Shown piece by piece: positions 25,373-33,738 of a stretch of 48,438 bases of DNA. The stretch covers positions 1-48,438 of the forward strand of contig JANWXU010000015.1 in NCBI GenBank assembly GCA_025057395.1, given 5' to 3'. The stretch is from Bacteroidia bacterium. Its GTDB lineage: Bacteria; Bacteroidota; Bacteroidia; J057; JANWXU01. The notes below the pieces were generated by a model. It did no database searches. It had not been told where the DNA came from and saw only the letters and a list, made by a program, of their open reading frames with translations. Each line of letters opens with the position of its first letter. The first letter of the stretch is position 1. The position numbers were made by a program, and so were the translations under genes.

Positions 25373-27661
25373 TTATACTATCATTTCTGTCCTTGGCTCT
25401 GGATATTTAATGCGATTATGGTAAATACTGGAAAGAACATTTAAAATTTCTTTTTTCATAATATCTAGGTCTCGAAAAGAGATGGGAGCCGAGCTGAGTT
25501 GTTTATCATCAATTTTGGTAGCAATAATTGTTTCAATAAGTTTTGACAATTCACTCTGGGTAGGTGAAGCAAGGGAACGCGAGGCTGCTTCAATAGAATC
25601 CGCAATCATCAAAATAGCCTGCTCGCGGGTATAGGGTTTGGGACCAGGATAACGAAAATTATGCTCATCTTCTAAGGCTTTATGGGGCTCCTGATTCTGG
25701 TACATGCGATAAAAGAACTCTACTCGCGTTGTACCATGATGAGTTCTAATAAACTCGATTATTTCCAAAGGAAGACGGTATTCGCGGGCTAATTTTTCTC
25801 CAATTTGCACGTGTTCAATAATAAGTTGAGCACTTTCCATAGGGCTGAGGTCCTGATGATGATTATCATTATCCCGCTGGTTTTCAGTGAAATACTCTGG
25901 TTTTTCAATTTTGCCAATATCATGAAATAAAGCTCCTACATGTACTAAAAGAGCATGGGCACCAATTTTTTTAGCTACTTCCTCGGCAATAATAGCTACT
26001 TGAAGGCTATGTTGATAAGTGCCCGGCGCTTTCTCGTATAAGCGCTTAAGCAATGGATGTTCATTATCTAAAAGTTCTATCAGGGAAATATCTGAAGTAA
26101 GATTAAAAAACTTTTCTAAGATATAAATCAAAGGAAAAGCACTTAGCGTGAGCAGAGCATTAATAAAAAAGAGAACTAAATTAGCCCAGTTAACATACTG
26201 CCAGGAGTATTTAGTGTAAAAATTATAAGATAAATAAGCCACAATATATACAACAAACACCACTGCGGCAGTACTAAAAAAATGCTCCCTTCTACGTAGT
26301 AACTTCAGCTTAAATACCGTAACAGAACCGGCGCATACTTGCACAAAAAAGAATTCAAAATTGTAGTGATTAGCAAGTGCCACTAACAAAGCAATCATTA
26401 TATTGCCCAAAAAACCAATTCTATCATCAAAAAAGGTAGTAATAAAAATGGGCACCATGCAAAGAGGAATAAAATAAAAAATATTCACATTGTAGAGGCT
26501 AGCAAAGGTATTACTAAAAAAATCTGCCACTGCACTTAATAAAATCATCACTAGGAAAATAGAAAATAGTAGTACAATTTTTTTCCATCGCAAAAAAAGT
26601 TCGCGCCGATTCAAACTAAGATAAAGAAGAATAATAGCCGTAAGAAGGGATAGCAGCAAAATTTTTCCTATCAAGTGAATACCCCAAAATTCCTGCGAAT
26701 AGGGAACCTGTTGCTGCTCCTTATTTAAGGAAGAAATTTTGTTAGCTACATCTTTAGTAATCTTTGCTCCTTTTGCTACTATCAGTTCCCCCTTTCTAAC
26801 TAAAGAAACGTAAGGCGAAATAGCATTTAGCGCATACTGCTTTTCTAGTTGATAAATACTATCATTATAGAGATAATTGGGCTGCACATAGTACTGAAAA
26901 AAACGCAATAATAAATTTTGGCATAAAGGTGCCAATGCTTGAGAAGAAGTCTGAACTGCTGAATTGACTTTTTCCCTATCAAATACTCGACTTTTAGCAA
27001 GCAATCTTTCGTATTGGCCCTCTGTACGCAAGGAAATTACCTCTGAATGAATATCACTAATAGACTTATTAATGTAGCCTACATTATAAATTTGCTCAAT
27101 AAGTTGACGACCAATAGTATACGTGGTAGATAGGGCAATAGGATTTTGAGTATAGTACTGTAAGAGCCTGTTTTCTACTTCAGGACGCAGAGAATGAATC
27201 GCTTGCTTAAACTTTTGATAGTAAAGAGAAGTATCCTCACTTCTTATCCTATACACATTCATCTTTTTTTGAGCTTGCCAAGTTTGCCATAATTTAAGAA
27301 CATGCTGCAATTGATTAAAAAAAGAATCTGCTCCTGAAATAGCCTGATTCATTTGATTAGAATTTTCTAAAAATACTTCTGGCAGCTGTTTTATTAGCTG
27401 CTTTTTCTCTTTTTGGAGAGAATCGGGTGATTTATAAATTGGAAAGTCAAATGGAGCAATTAAATCCGGCTCATTCCAAATTTCATTTAATTCAACCCGA
27501 TACTCATTAGCATTACGAACCGGCAATACAAAAGCCCCTATTATAGTAAATAACGCAGCAATTATACCTATCTGAACATTGGAGCGGTATAAAATTGTTT
27601 GTACCTTAAGGCTAATTTTTTTTTTCCACACTTTATTTTCTTGTATCATTAGAAACTTCAA
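25373..27661 (-). CDS. PgpH-type cyclic-di-AMP phosphodiesterase (7TM-HD)
   Basis: This is a 762-residue membrane protein. It has a first membrane helix at about 30-47, a long extracytoplasmic 7TMR-HDED region (about 50-320), a seven-helix membrane block (about 328-520), and a cytosolic HD domain with His551 (TYQHSLQVA), the HDIG motif at 580-583 in ALFHDIGKIEKPEYF, and the HH pair 641-642 in IRTHHGT. In Listeria, PgpH hydrolyses c-di-AMP to pApA through this HD site. Nucleotide specificity here is inferred from architecture. It heads the pgpH-kinase-nuoC run, and the kinase might modulate c-di-AMP turnover. NrnA (4643-5683) is a candidate for the next step. Confidence 0.9.
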   Translation of the reverse strand: MKFLMIQENKVWKKKISLKVQTILYRSNVQIGIIAALFTIIGAFVLPVRNANEYRVELNEIWNEPDLIAPFDFPIYKSPDSLQKEKKQLIKQLPEVFLENSNQMNQAISGADSFFNQLQHVLKLWQTWQAQKKMNVYRIRSEDTSLYYQKFKQAIHSLRPEVENRLLQYYTQNPIALSTTYTIGRQLIEQIYNVGYINKSISDIHSEVISLRTEGQYERLLAKSRVFDREKVNSAVQTSSQALAPLCQNLLLRFFQYYVQPNYLYNDSIYQLEKQYALNAISPYVSLVRKGELIVAKGAKITKDVANKISSLNKEQQQVPYSQEFWGIHLIGKILLLSLLTAIILLYLSLNRRELFLRWKKIVLLFSIFLVMILLSAVADFFSNTFASLYNVNIFYFIPLCMVPIFITTFFDDRIGFLGNIMIALLVALANHYNFEFFFVQVCAGSVTVFKLKLLRRREHFFSTAAVVFVVYIVAYLSYNFYTKYSWQYVNWANLVLFFINALLTLSAFPLIYILEKFFNLTSDISLIELLDNEHPLLKRLYEKAPGTYQHSLQVAIIAEEVAKKIGAHALLVHVGALFHDIGKIEKPEYFTENQRDNDNHHQDLSPMESAQLIIEHVQIGEKLAREYRLPLEIIEFIRTHHGTTRVEFFYRMYQNQEPHKALEDEHNFRYPGPKPYTREQAILMIADSIEAASRSLASPTQSELSKLIETIIATKIDDKQLSSAPISFRDLDIMKKEILNVLSSIYHNRIKYPEPRTEMIV

Positions 27662-27833
27662 GTTTGTGTTTAATTAGGGGTAAAAAGGCAAGAGAAACGC
27701 AAAAAAAACTAAAATCCGTCTACCCTACAACAAAGTGAAAGAGCCTATATTTTTTAGTTTTTTATAGTTAAACTTTAGCTAACAAAATAAAACTTTTAAT
27801 CCCTAAAGCCAATAACATTTTATATTTTGGTAT

Positions 27834-27841
27834 TATTTTTG
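27834..27841 (+). promoter_or_regulatory. Putative -7 promoter element for the TPR protein
   Basis: TATTTTTG matches TAnnTTTG and lies 41 bases before the ATG at 27883. No TTG lies at the proper -33 spacing, so confidence is limited. The divergent pgpH gene must have its own promoter within the same 220-base gap, but I could not place it. Confidence 0.3.
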
Positions 27842-27882
27842 ACTTCAAAACCATTGAGGGAATACTGCAAACTAGCTTAGCT

Positions 27883-28623
27883 ATGAAATACATCCTGCTT
27901 TTCACGGGCATTATAATTGGCTATGCTTCTTATTGCAAAAGCCAAAATACACACATAAACTACTTAAATAGGGGCAGAGAATACTTTGAAAAAGGACAAT
28001 ATGATTTTGCTATTTACGACTTTGAAAAAGCTTTACAAGATAATGCTGAATTAGAAGGCTACTATTGGCGTGGACTTTGCCATTATCATTTAAAAAACTA
28101 TAAGCAAGCTCTTGCCGACTTCGATACTCTGCTTTCTAAAAACCCTCACTTTACTCAAGCCTACCTCCAAAGAGGAAAAATTCATATTCGTTTTCAAAAT
28201 TACAATCAAGCCCTTGCTGATCTAGATAAAGCTGCTAAGCTGGATTCTTTGAATCCTGATCTGCTTAATGAAAGAGTAATTGTCTATCATGCTCTAGGCC
28301 GATACAAAGAAGCATCTACAGACATAAAGACTTTAATTAAACTACGTCCTAATTACTTTGAAAATTATATTAATTTGGCAGGGCTACAACTACAAATGAA
28401 AAATTATAAAGAGGCAATTACTAATTATACCAAAGGACTAGAACTTATGCTTGCCGAAAAAAATAGTGAAGATGAAGATGCTTACTTTGGCAGAGCTACC
28501 GCATTTTTTGAACTTGGAGACACACTTCAGGCTTGTCAAGATTGGAATAGAGCACACGCCCTAGGTCACCCTGATGCTGCTTCTAAAATACAGCAGTTTT
28601 GCTTAAGCACAGCCAAAAAATGA
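27883..28623 (+). CDS. Secreted TPR protein
   Basis: The 246-residue protein starts with a signal peptide (YILLFTGIIIGYASYCKSQ). It continues with about six tetratricopeptide repeats, for example YFEKGQYDFAIYDFEKAL, HYHLKNYKQALADFDTLL, HIRFQNYNQALADLDKAA, YHALGRYKEASTDIKTLI, LQMKNYKEAITNYTKGL and FFELGDTLQACQDWNRA. TPR arrays bind other proteins; here the location is periplasmic or envelope. A partner cannot be named. Sel1-like or PorE-type TPR modules are alternatives, but no additional domain is present. The gene stands alone, with a terminator hairpin shared with the convergent enoyl-CoA hydratase gene. Confidence 0.85.
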   Translation: MKYILLFTGIIIGYASYCKSQNTHINYLNRGREYFEKGQYDFAIYDFEKALQDNAELEGYYWRGLCHYHLKNYKQALADFDTLLSKNPHFTQAYLQRGKIHIRFQNYNQALADLDKAAKLDSLNPDLLNERVIVYHALGRYKEASTDIKTLIKLRPNYFENYINLAGLQLQMKNYKEAITNYTKGLELMLAEKNSEDEDAYFGRATAFFELGDTLQACQDWNRAHALGHPDAASKIQQFCLSTAKK

Positions 28624-28650
28624 ACTCATAGAAACCAGCACGCAATTAAG

Positions 28651-28694
28651 GATGAAAAAGAAAGAGAGGAATTTCCTCCCTTTCTTCATTCATC
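28651..28694. terminator. Bidirectional terminator hairpin between the TPR gene and the enoyl-CoA hydratase gene
   Basis: The core GAAAGAGAGGA (28660-28670), loop ATT, TCCTCCCTTTC (28674-28684) pairs at 10 of 11 positions. Flanking GATGAA and TTCATC extend the stem across a bulge. It overlaps the stop codon of the minus-strand gene by about 2 bases. Confidence 0.7.
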
Positions 28695-29469
28695 ATTTTC
28701 CGGTAAAATGAGGCTTTCGTTTTTCAATAAAAGCAGCTACTCCCTCCTTATAATCTTCTGAATTTCCAGCAATCTCTTGGCAGTACATTTCGAGCTCTAA
28801 CATTTCTTGCAGAGAGGAATGAAAAGAACGATTCAACATGCGCTTAATGAGCCCAATTGAAAGGGGAGCCCTTTCCAAATAGCGCTGTGCTATTTCATTT
28901 ACCGTTTGGTCTAACATATCATACGGTACTACTTTATTTACCAAGCCAAGGCTTAGTGCCTCTGCCGCACTAACTCTATCCGTTAAAGTCGCTAATTCAA
29001 AGGCTTTTCTCTTACCTACTAGGCGCGGCAGATTATACGAGCTTCCGCTATCTAGCACTAGCCCAATATTAGCAAAGGCGAAAACTATGCTAGCACTTTC
29101 AGCTGCCACCGCAATATCTGCTGCTAAAACAATTCCCGCGCCTGCACCCGCCGCAACACCATTTACCTTTGCAATCACAGGTTTTTCAATATTCATAATT
29201 AAGTCTGTCATCGGGTTATAGCGCTTGGCTACAGACTCCCCTAAAGAACGCGTTACTCCCTTCACGTCTTTCAGGTCTTGCCCCGAACAAAAAGCTTTGC
29301 CAACTCCCGTAATTATAATTACTTTTATTTCTTTGTCATTGCGCGCTTTTTTTAGCGCATCAATAAATTCAAAACTCATTTCATTATTAAAGGCATTGTA
29401 TACCTCCGGGCGATTGAATTGAATAGTAGCAACCCCCCCATCCGCCTGATAAATTAAAGTGTTAAACAT
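28693..29469 (-). CDS. Enoyl-CoA hydratase/isomerase family protein (PaaG-like)
   Basis: The 258-residue crotonase-fold protein has the oxyanion-hole segments GKAFCSGQDLKDV and AGAGAGIVLAADIAVA. FANIGLVLDSGSSYNLPRLVG carries an Asp at the position used by PaaG-type 1,2-epoxyphenylacetyl-CoA isomerases instead of the two glutamates of true hydratases. The C-terminal helix ends EDYKEGVAAFIEKRKPHF. Known family members isomerise ring-epoxides or enoyl-CoAs in aromatic or fatty acid degradation. No other paa genes are here, so the pathway is uncertain, and a general enoyl-CoA isomerase role is possible. It lies 11 bases downstream of the PAP2 gene and is likely cotranscribed. Confidence 0.9.
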   Translation of the reverse strand: MFNTLIYQADGGVATIQFNRPEVYNAFNNEMSFEFIDALKKARNDKEIKVIIITGVGKAFCSGQDLKDVKGVTRSLGESVAKRYNPMTDLIMNIEKPVIAKVNGVAAGAGAGIVLAADIAVAAESASIVFAFANIGLVLDSGSSYNLPRLVGKRKAFELATLTDRVSAAEALSLGLVNKVVPYDMLDQTVNEIAQRYLERAPLSIGLIKRMLNRSFHSSLQEMLELEMYCQEIAGNSEDYKEGVAAFIEKRKPHFTGK

Positions 29470-29480
29470 ACAAACCTCAT

Positions 29481-30107
29481 TTAAAACGTTGCGTAATTTA
29501 GGAAGAAACTAGTTAATAAAAAACCGAGTAAGCTTCCTACAATTACTTGTAAAAGAGTATGAGCCCGAAGGTACAGCCGCGACCAACCAATAACTAATAC
29601 AAGAAGGAACCCTAATAAACCAAATAAGCCATTACTTGAAAAATCAGGATGAAACAAAAATAAGGCGCAAATACTGGCCACTCCTAGCATATGTAAAGAA
29701 ATACGCCAGTACAAAGTAATTACAAAGGCTAGAATATTAAGTAGTAACATAAATACTAGCCCTTTTCCTCCCCAAACTAAATTTTTAGAAAAATAAAAAT
29801 ACAATGCCAATATTCCAATGCAAAGGATATTTACTGTAAAGGGCCACTTGCGCCACTTTTTTTCCAGTTTTAACAAATTTTTGCGTTTGAGTATGCAGCG
29901 CACATAAAAAACATAAAATATAAACGGAAATAAATACAAAAACCAAAGACTTATTAGCCAATCGCTTATGAGAAAAGGCAAAGGAAAAAGGTAATAAAAA
30001 ATATAAAACTGAGCAAAATGAGGGTTCACTAAAATAGTGCTAGCTGCTGCTATAGCTTTTAGTGCACGCGCAGAAATAGTAAATGCTGGAGCTGCCATAA
30101 TTGCCAA
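29481..30107 (-). CDS. PAP2-superfamily membrane phosphatase
   Basis: The 208-residue protein has about five to six hydrophobic helices and the PAP2 motifs in degenerate form. SLHMLGVAS (SxHxxxxxS) is the central motif. SRLYLRAHTLLQVIVGSLLG is the third motif, with catalytic His but Gln in place of the usual Asp in HxxxD. That substitution is frequent in Bacteroidota relatives. Family members dephosphorylate phosphatidic acid, undecaprenyl pyrophosphate or lipid A in the membrane. The substrate here is unknown, and the lost Asp may lower or alter activity. The start at 30107 gives a hydrophobic N-terminus. It is upstream of the PaaG-like gene in the same unit. Confidence 0.85.
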   Translation of the reverse strand: MAIMAAPAFTISARALKAIAAASTILVNPHFAQFYIFYYLFPLPFLISDWLISLWFLYLFPFIFYVFYVRCILKRKNLLKLEKKWRKWPFTVNILCIGILALYFYFSKNLVWGGKGLVFMLLLNILAFVITLYWRISLHMLGVASICALFLFHPDFSSNGLFGLLGFLLVLVIGWSRLYLRAHTLLQVIVGSLLGFLLTSFFLNYATF

Positions 30108-30278
30108 TAGTGTAAGATAATTGGCAATATGATTGAAGAAGGTTAAATTATTGTTAGTTTTTTTTGAAAAAACAGAAACCTCAATGCTAAGAAATTATTA
30201 AAAATATTAAAATATTGTAGATACTTTTTTCAAAGTACTTACTATGCAGTTTTTAGCACTTTTTTCATTTTTTGAGCT

Positions 30279-30319
30279 GCAATAAGGGAGTGATCAAAAA
30301 TAGCTCACTCCCTTATTGC
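30279..30319. terminator. 15-bp perfect hairpin after the FKBP gene
   Basis: GCAATAAGGGAGTGA (30279-30293) pairs with its exact reverse complement (30305-30319) around an 11-base loop. It lies downstream of the FKBP gene, whose stop is at 30353, and upstream of the PAP2 gene on the same strand. There is no T-tract on the minus strand after it, so it may be a terminator of unusual type or a protective 3' hairpin. Confidence 0.55.
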
Positions 30320-30352
30320 TTAGCAAATAGTAATGTAATGCAATTGATTAAG

Positions 30353-31522
30353 TTATTCTTGCAAATGGACATGGAAAATAAGGGTGGCATTAGGTGGTAT
30401 GGCAGGGGGCATACCTTGTGCACCGTAACCTAACTCTGCGGGTATAATTAATACAGCCTTGCTCCCCTTCTTAAGAAGAGCTATGCCCTCCTCCCATCCT
30501 TTGATTACCTGCCCTGCGCCTAGTTTCAACTTAAAAGGCTCACCGCGGTTAAAAGAACTATCAAAAACTTTTCCGTCTTCAAGCATCCCGTGGTAGTGTA
30601 CAAATACCTCTTCACCTACCTTAGGCTGCGGCCCCCTTCCTTCTTCAATAATTACGTACTGCAGTCCTGAGGCTGTCTTCTGAGCCTTAGATTTATCATA
30701 AGCATATGGCTTAAAAGGTTCAAACTTTTCAGCCTTTAAAACGTGCAAGCGCATTACTAACTTTCCGGGAAAATTAGCGCCTTGCGGACCTAGGTTTTTG
30801 GGAATTACAAAAACGCCCTTACCCCCCTCTTTTAACATCATCAGCGCCTCTTCCCAACCCGCAAAAATTTGACCACTCCCTAGTAAAACAGTCTGGGGCT
30901 CACTATCAAAAGTACTACCCAGTTCTTGTTTTCCCGCCGAAGCATGATAGTGCAATTTTACCCGCATCCCTTTCTGAATAGGCGCTCCATTACCCTCTTC
31001 AATGATATGATACTCTAAACCTGAGGGTGTTTTCTTAAGCTTGGTAGAATCATAGGCATAAGGTACATACCCTTCCTTCACTTGAAGAAGTTCTACATGA
31101 AAATATAAAGTAGAGTTAGGGGGAATTTTACCTTGAGCCCTATCTCCATAACCCAAATTAGGCGGAACAATCAGTACTGCCTTAGTACCCTCTTTTAGCT
31201 GAGCAAAACCCTCCTCCCAGCCTCGAATCACCTGCCCAGCCCCTAACTTAAATTTAAACGGCTCGCCCCGATTAAATGAACTATCAAAGACTGTATCATT
31301 AGCAAGTAAGCCATGATAGTGCGCTATAATAACGTCCCCAGCTACTGGCTTGCGGCCCGTTCCTTCTTTTACTATTACATACTTCAAACCCGAAGGCAAA
31401 CTAATAGCCTGGGTAGAATCATACACATAAGGCGGTTTATCATTTGCTGCCTCCTCTGTCTTTTTTTCGGAACAACTTACAATTCCGCTAATAATTAGTA
31501 AGATAAGTAAATAAATAAGCAT
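30353..31522 (-). CDS. Triple-domain FKBP-type peptidyl-prolyl isomerase lipoprotein
   Basis: The 389-residue protein begins with a lipoprotein signal (LIISGIVSC, lipidated Cys17), so it is membrane-anchored in the periplasm or outer membrane. Three FKBP domains follow (about 38-150, 160-272 and 280-389), each preceded by a PY(A/V)YD... linker and SGL(K/E/Q)Y. Domains 1 and 3 keep the full active-site pattern: FDSSFNRGEPFKFKLGAGQV, IRGWEEGFAQLKEG, and PPN(S/A)TL(Y/I)FHVxL. Domain 2 has lost the NRGEP segment (GSTFDSEPQTVLLGSGQIFA) and the PPNSTLxF loop, and probably serves as a spacer or substrate-binding module. Domains 1 and 3 are much closer to each other than to domain 2. A chaperone-isomerase role in folding exported proteins is inferred. 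Confidence 0.95.
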   Translation of the reverse strand: MLIYLLILLIISGIVSCSEKKTEEAANDKPPYVYDSTQAISLPSGLKYVIVKEGTGRKPVAGDVIIAHYHGLLANDTVFDSSFNRGEPFKFKLGAGQVIRGWEEGFAQLKEGTKAVLIVPPNLGYGDRAQGKIPPNSTLYFHVELLQVKEGYVPYAYDSTKLKKTPSGLEYHIIEEGNGAPIQKGMRVKLHYHASAGKQELGSTFDSEPQTVLLGSGQIFAGWEEALMMLKEGGKGVFVIPKNLGPQGANFPGKLVMRLHVLKAEKFEPFKPYAYDKSKAQKTASGLQYVIIEEGRGPQPKVGEEVFVHYHGMLEDGKVFDSSFNRGEPFKLKLGAGQVIKGWEEGIALLKKGSKAVLIIPAELGYGAQGMPPAIPPNATLIFHVHLQE

Positions 31523-31538
31523 TTGTTGTAATTTTGTA

Positions 31539-31546
31539 CAAAGCTA
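31539..31546 (-). promoter_or_regulatory. Putative -7 promoter element for the FKBP lipoprotein
   Basis: On the minus strand this is TAGCTTTG (TAnnTTTG), 17 bases upstream of the start codon at 31522, implying a short leader. No standard -33 element is seen. Confidence 0.3.
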
Positions 31547-31590
31547 AAAAAACCGCTTTAATTCTAAACCTATTATTTTAACTTATGGTG

Positions 31591-31617
31591 CAACAATTTA
31601 CTCTGGCAAAATTGTTG
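31591..31617. repeat. Inverted repeat in the FKBP/thioredoxin divergent promoter region
   Basis: CAACAATTT (31591-31599) and AAATTGTTG (31609-31617) form a 9-bp dyad with a 9-base centre. It sits midway between two divergent genes, 34 bases before the thioredoxin ATG. It could be an operator for a dimeric regulator or a leader hairpin. Confidence 0.5.
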
Positions 31618-31650
31618 TAAATTATCTAAAAATCTTTTATATTTCATTTT

Positions 31651-32664
31651 ATGAAGCTAAGATATCATTTATTTTCCTTTTTGTTCATTGCTTCAATAGG
31701 TGCTATTGATATAACACTTAATGCTCAAAATGAACAGGGTATTAAATTCTTTAAGGGTTCTTGGGAAGAGCTTTTAGCTACTGCCAAAAAGAATAAAAAG
31801 CCATTTTGGGTAGACTTTTGGGCTCCATGGTGCGGCCCCTGTCGATTACTCAACCAAACAACTTTTACAGATAAAAATGTTGCAGAATATTCTGCCAAAA
31901 TATTTCTTGCTTATAAGATTAATATTGACGAAAACCCGGGCCAGGGCCTTGCAAGTAAATATCGTATTTCAAGTATCCCAGCAATTGTTTTTTTTGACCA
32001 TAATGGCAATGAAATAGGTCGCGTAGTAGGATATCAAAACCAAACTGCTTTCTTAGAGTCTTTAAAGAAATATACCCCCAAAAGTGCAGAACGTTCTTTG
32101 CATAAAGCTACTACAGTAGTAGAAAACTCCATTGAAGCCTACCTTGCGCTCAAAAACGAATTTTTCATGCAACTTATTGCTCCATTTAGAAAAGATACTC
32201 TTTTCTGGAACTACCTTCAACAAGCCAAAGAATATGGAAGAGCAAACAAAGATTGGGAATTTGAAGAAATTACCCAATTAGCACAAAAGGAACTACCCGC
32301 CGAAAAGCTTTGGTATCTACAAGCTTTTTATGAACTAGGCAACCAAAACTATAACGGTTTTATCCAAAGAGTTAACACACTTTTCGAACAAAATAAGCTA
32401 GCGCCTTTTGAACTGCACTGGCTAGCCTGGCTTTGTTACGATATGGAAGATATTCCCCATGAACCCTTTCGCTGGATAAACTCCCTGGCTCGTGAGGTGC
32501 CCTCTTATGAAATTTTGGATACAAAAGCAGCCATGTTGCTTAAAGATAAAAAGGTAGATCTGGCAAAAGAAACCATTGCAGCTGCACTGAAACTTGCTAA
32601 AACTGAAAACAAAGACGATACTTCTACCAAAATCTTACTGGAACTTACTAAAGCGGCTAATTAA
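31651..32664 (+). CDS. Exported thioredoxin-domain protein with a C-terminal helical extension
   Basis: The 337-residue protein has a signal peptide (FSFLFIASIGAIDITLNAQ). A thioredoxin fold covers about 30-145, with the canonical redox site WAPWCGPCR (Cys61 and Cys64), a cis-proline in ISSIPAIVFF, and GYQNQTAFLESL. The remaining about 190 residues (150-337) are largely helical, with tryptophan-rich segments (FWNYLQQAKEYGRANKDWEF, ELHWLAWLCYDMED), and resemble the TPR-like C-terminal regions of Bacteroidota exported thioredoxins. It probably acts on periplasmic disulfides or folding intermediates. It is first in a tight cluster: the next start follows after 3 bases. Confidence 0.9.
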   Translation: MKLRYHLFSFLFIASIGAIDITLNAQNEQGIKFFKGSWEELLATAKKNKKPFWVDFWAPWCGPCRLLNQTTFTDKNVAEYSAKIFLAYKINIDENPGQGLASKYRISSIPAIVFFDHNGNEIGRVVGYQNQTAFLESLKKYTPKSAERSLHKATTVVENSIEAYLALKNEFFMQLIAPFRKDTLFWNYLQQAKEYGRANKDWEFEEITQLAQKELPAEKLWYLQAFYELGNQNYNGFIQRVNTLFEQNKLAPFELHWLAWLCYDMEDIPHEPFRWINSLAREVPSYEILDTKAAMLLKDKKVDLAKETIAAALKLAKTENKDDTSTKILLELTKAAN

Positions 32665-32667
32665 CCT

Positions 32668-33696
32668 GTGGTGTATTATTATTTTTTTCCCCTTACGCTT
32701 ATATTTTTCCTTATGGCATTACGGGTAACAGCCCAAGCTCCTAAAGCTCCGCTGTTGGTTATTCATGGGGGGGCAGGAAATATCACGCCTCAAAATTTAA
32801 GTCCAGAAGAGGAGTTAAGTTGCCGCATGGAGCTCAAACGTGCATTAGAAACAGGCTGGAAAATCTTGCAAAATGGAGGCTCCTCCCTGGAAGCTGTGGT
32901 TACTGCTATTAGTATACTAGAAGATTCTCCTCACTTTAATGCCGGTAAAGGTTCGGTGCTTAACCGAGCTGGCAAAGTAGAGTTAGATGCTTCTATTATG
33001 GAAGGTAAAACAGGCATGGCGGGTGCTGTTGCAGCCGTAACCCGCATTAAAAATCCAATACAAGCAGCCGTCCTAGTAATGCAAAAAACACCCCATGTTC
33101 TCCTCATTGGCAAGGGGGCGCACAAGCTTGCAAAAAAAAATGGACTAGAATTGGTACCCAACTCCTATTTCATCACCCCCAAACAAAAAAAAGTATTTCA
33201 AAAACTTAAATCCAAAGCTCAAAAGCAAAAGAAAGATGGGCGTGTAAGCGAAAGGAAGTTCCCGTCGCAACCAGAAATCAAAGGAGGAACCGTAGGAGCT
33301 GTAGCTCTTGATAAGGAGGGAAATCTAGCTGCTGGTACCTCCACAGGAGGTATGGCATACAAAATGCAAGGCAGGGTAGGAGATACTCCTATTATTGGAG
33401 CCTCTACTTGGGCAGAAAATAACCTTTGTGCCGTGTCTACTACCGGTCATGGAGAATATTTTATTCGGGGTGTGGTGGCTTATGATATTGCTGCTTTAAT
33501 GCGTTACCAAAAGCTAAGTCTCAGCCAAGCCACCCAAAATGTAATCCAAAAGCTCACCGAAAAGGGTGGACAAGGAGGCATTATTGCCATAGATAGTGAG
33601 GGTAACATAGCTATGCCCTTTAACACTCCTGGAATGTTTCGGGGCTATATCCGTAACGGAGGTGAACTCAATATCGAAATATTTGCTGATGAATAA
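32668..33696 (+). CDS. Exported isoaspartyl peptidase / plant-type L-asparaginase
   Basis: This Ntn-hydrolase cleaves isoaspartyl dipeptides and asparagine after autocatalytic maturation. The protein is 342 residues, starting at GTG. The ATG at 32713 is possible, but the upstream YYYFFPLTLIFFLMALRVTAQA forms the signal peptide. The nucleophile is Thr208 in KGGTVGAVALD, preceded by a lysine-rich cleavage loop (172-197). Downstream are ASTSTGGMAYKMQGRVGDTP-like elements (AGTSTGG, GRVGDTPIIGASTWA) and TTGHGE, all family-typical. An A9 run at about 33132-33140 sits in the coding sequence. It overlaps nothing and lies 3 bases after the thioredoxin gene. uvrB follows after 42 bases. Confidence 0.92.
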   Translation: MVYYYFFPLTLIFFLMALRVTAQAPKAPLLVIHGGAGNITPQNLSPEEELSCRMELKRALETGWKILQNGGSSLEAVVTAISILEDSPHFNAGKGSVLNRAGKVELDASIMEGKTGMAGAVAAVTRIKNPIQAAVLVMQKTPHVLLIGKGAHKLAKKNGLELVPNSYFITPKQKKVFQKLKSKAQKQKKDGRVSERKFPSQPEIKGGTVGAVALDKEGNLAAGTSTGGMAYKMQGRVGDTPIIGASTWAENNLCAVSTTGHGEYFIRGVVAYDIAALMRYQKLSLSQATQNVIQKLTEKGGQGGIIAIDSEGNIAMPFNTPGMFRGYIRNGGELNIEIFADE

Positions 33697-33738
33697 AAAA
33701 ATATACTCCCCATTCTTGTTTATCCAAAATTCACTAAA

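Noticed and set aside
33132-33140. A9 run in the isoaspartyl peptidase gene as a second recoding site
   Set aside because: The gene continues in one frame with all expected motifs after the run, so no shift is needed; it may only cause low-level slippage.
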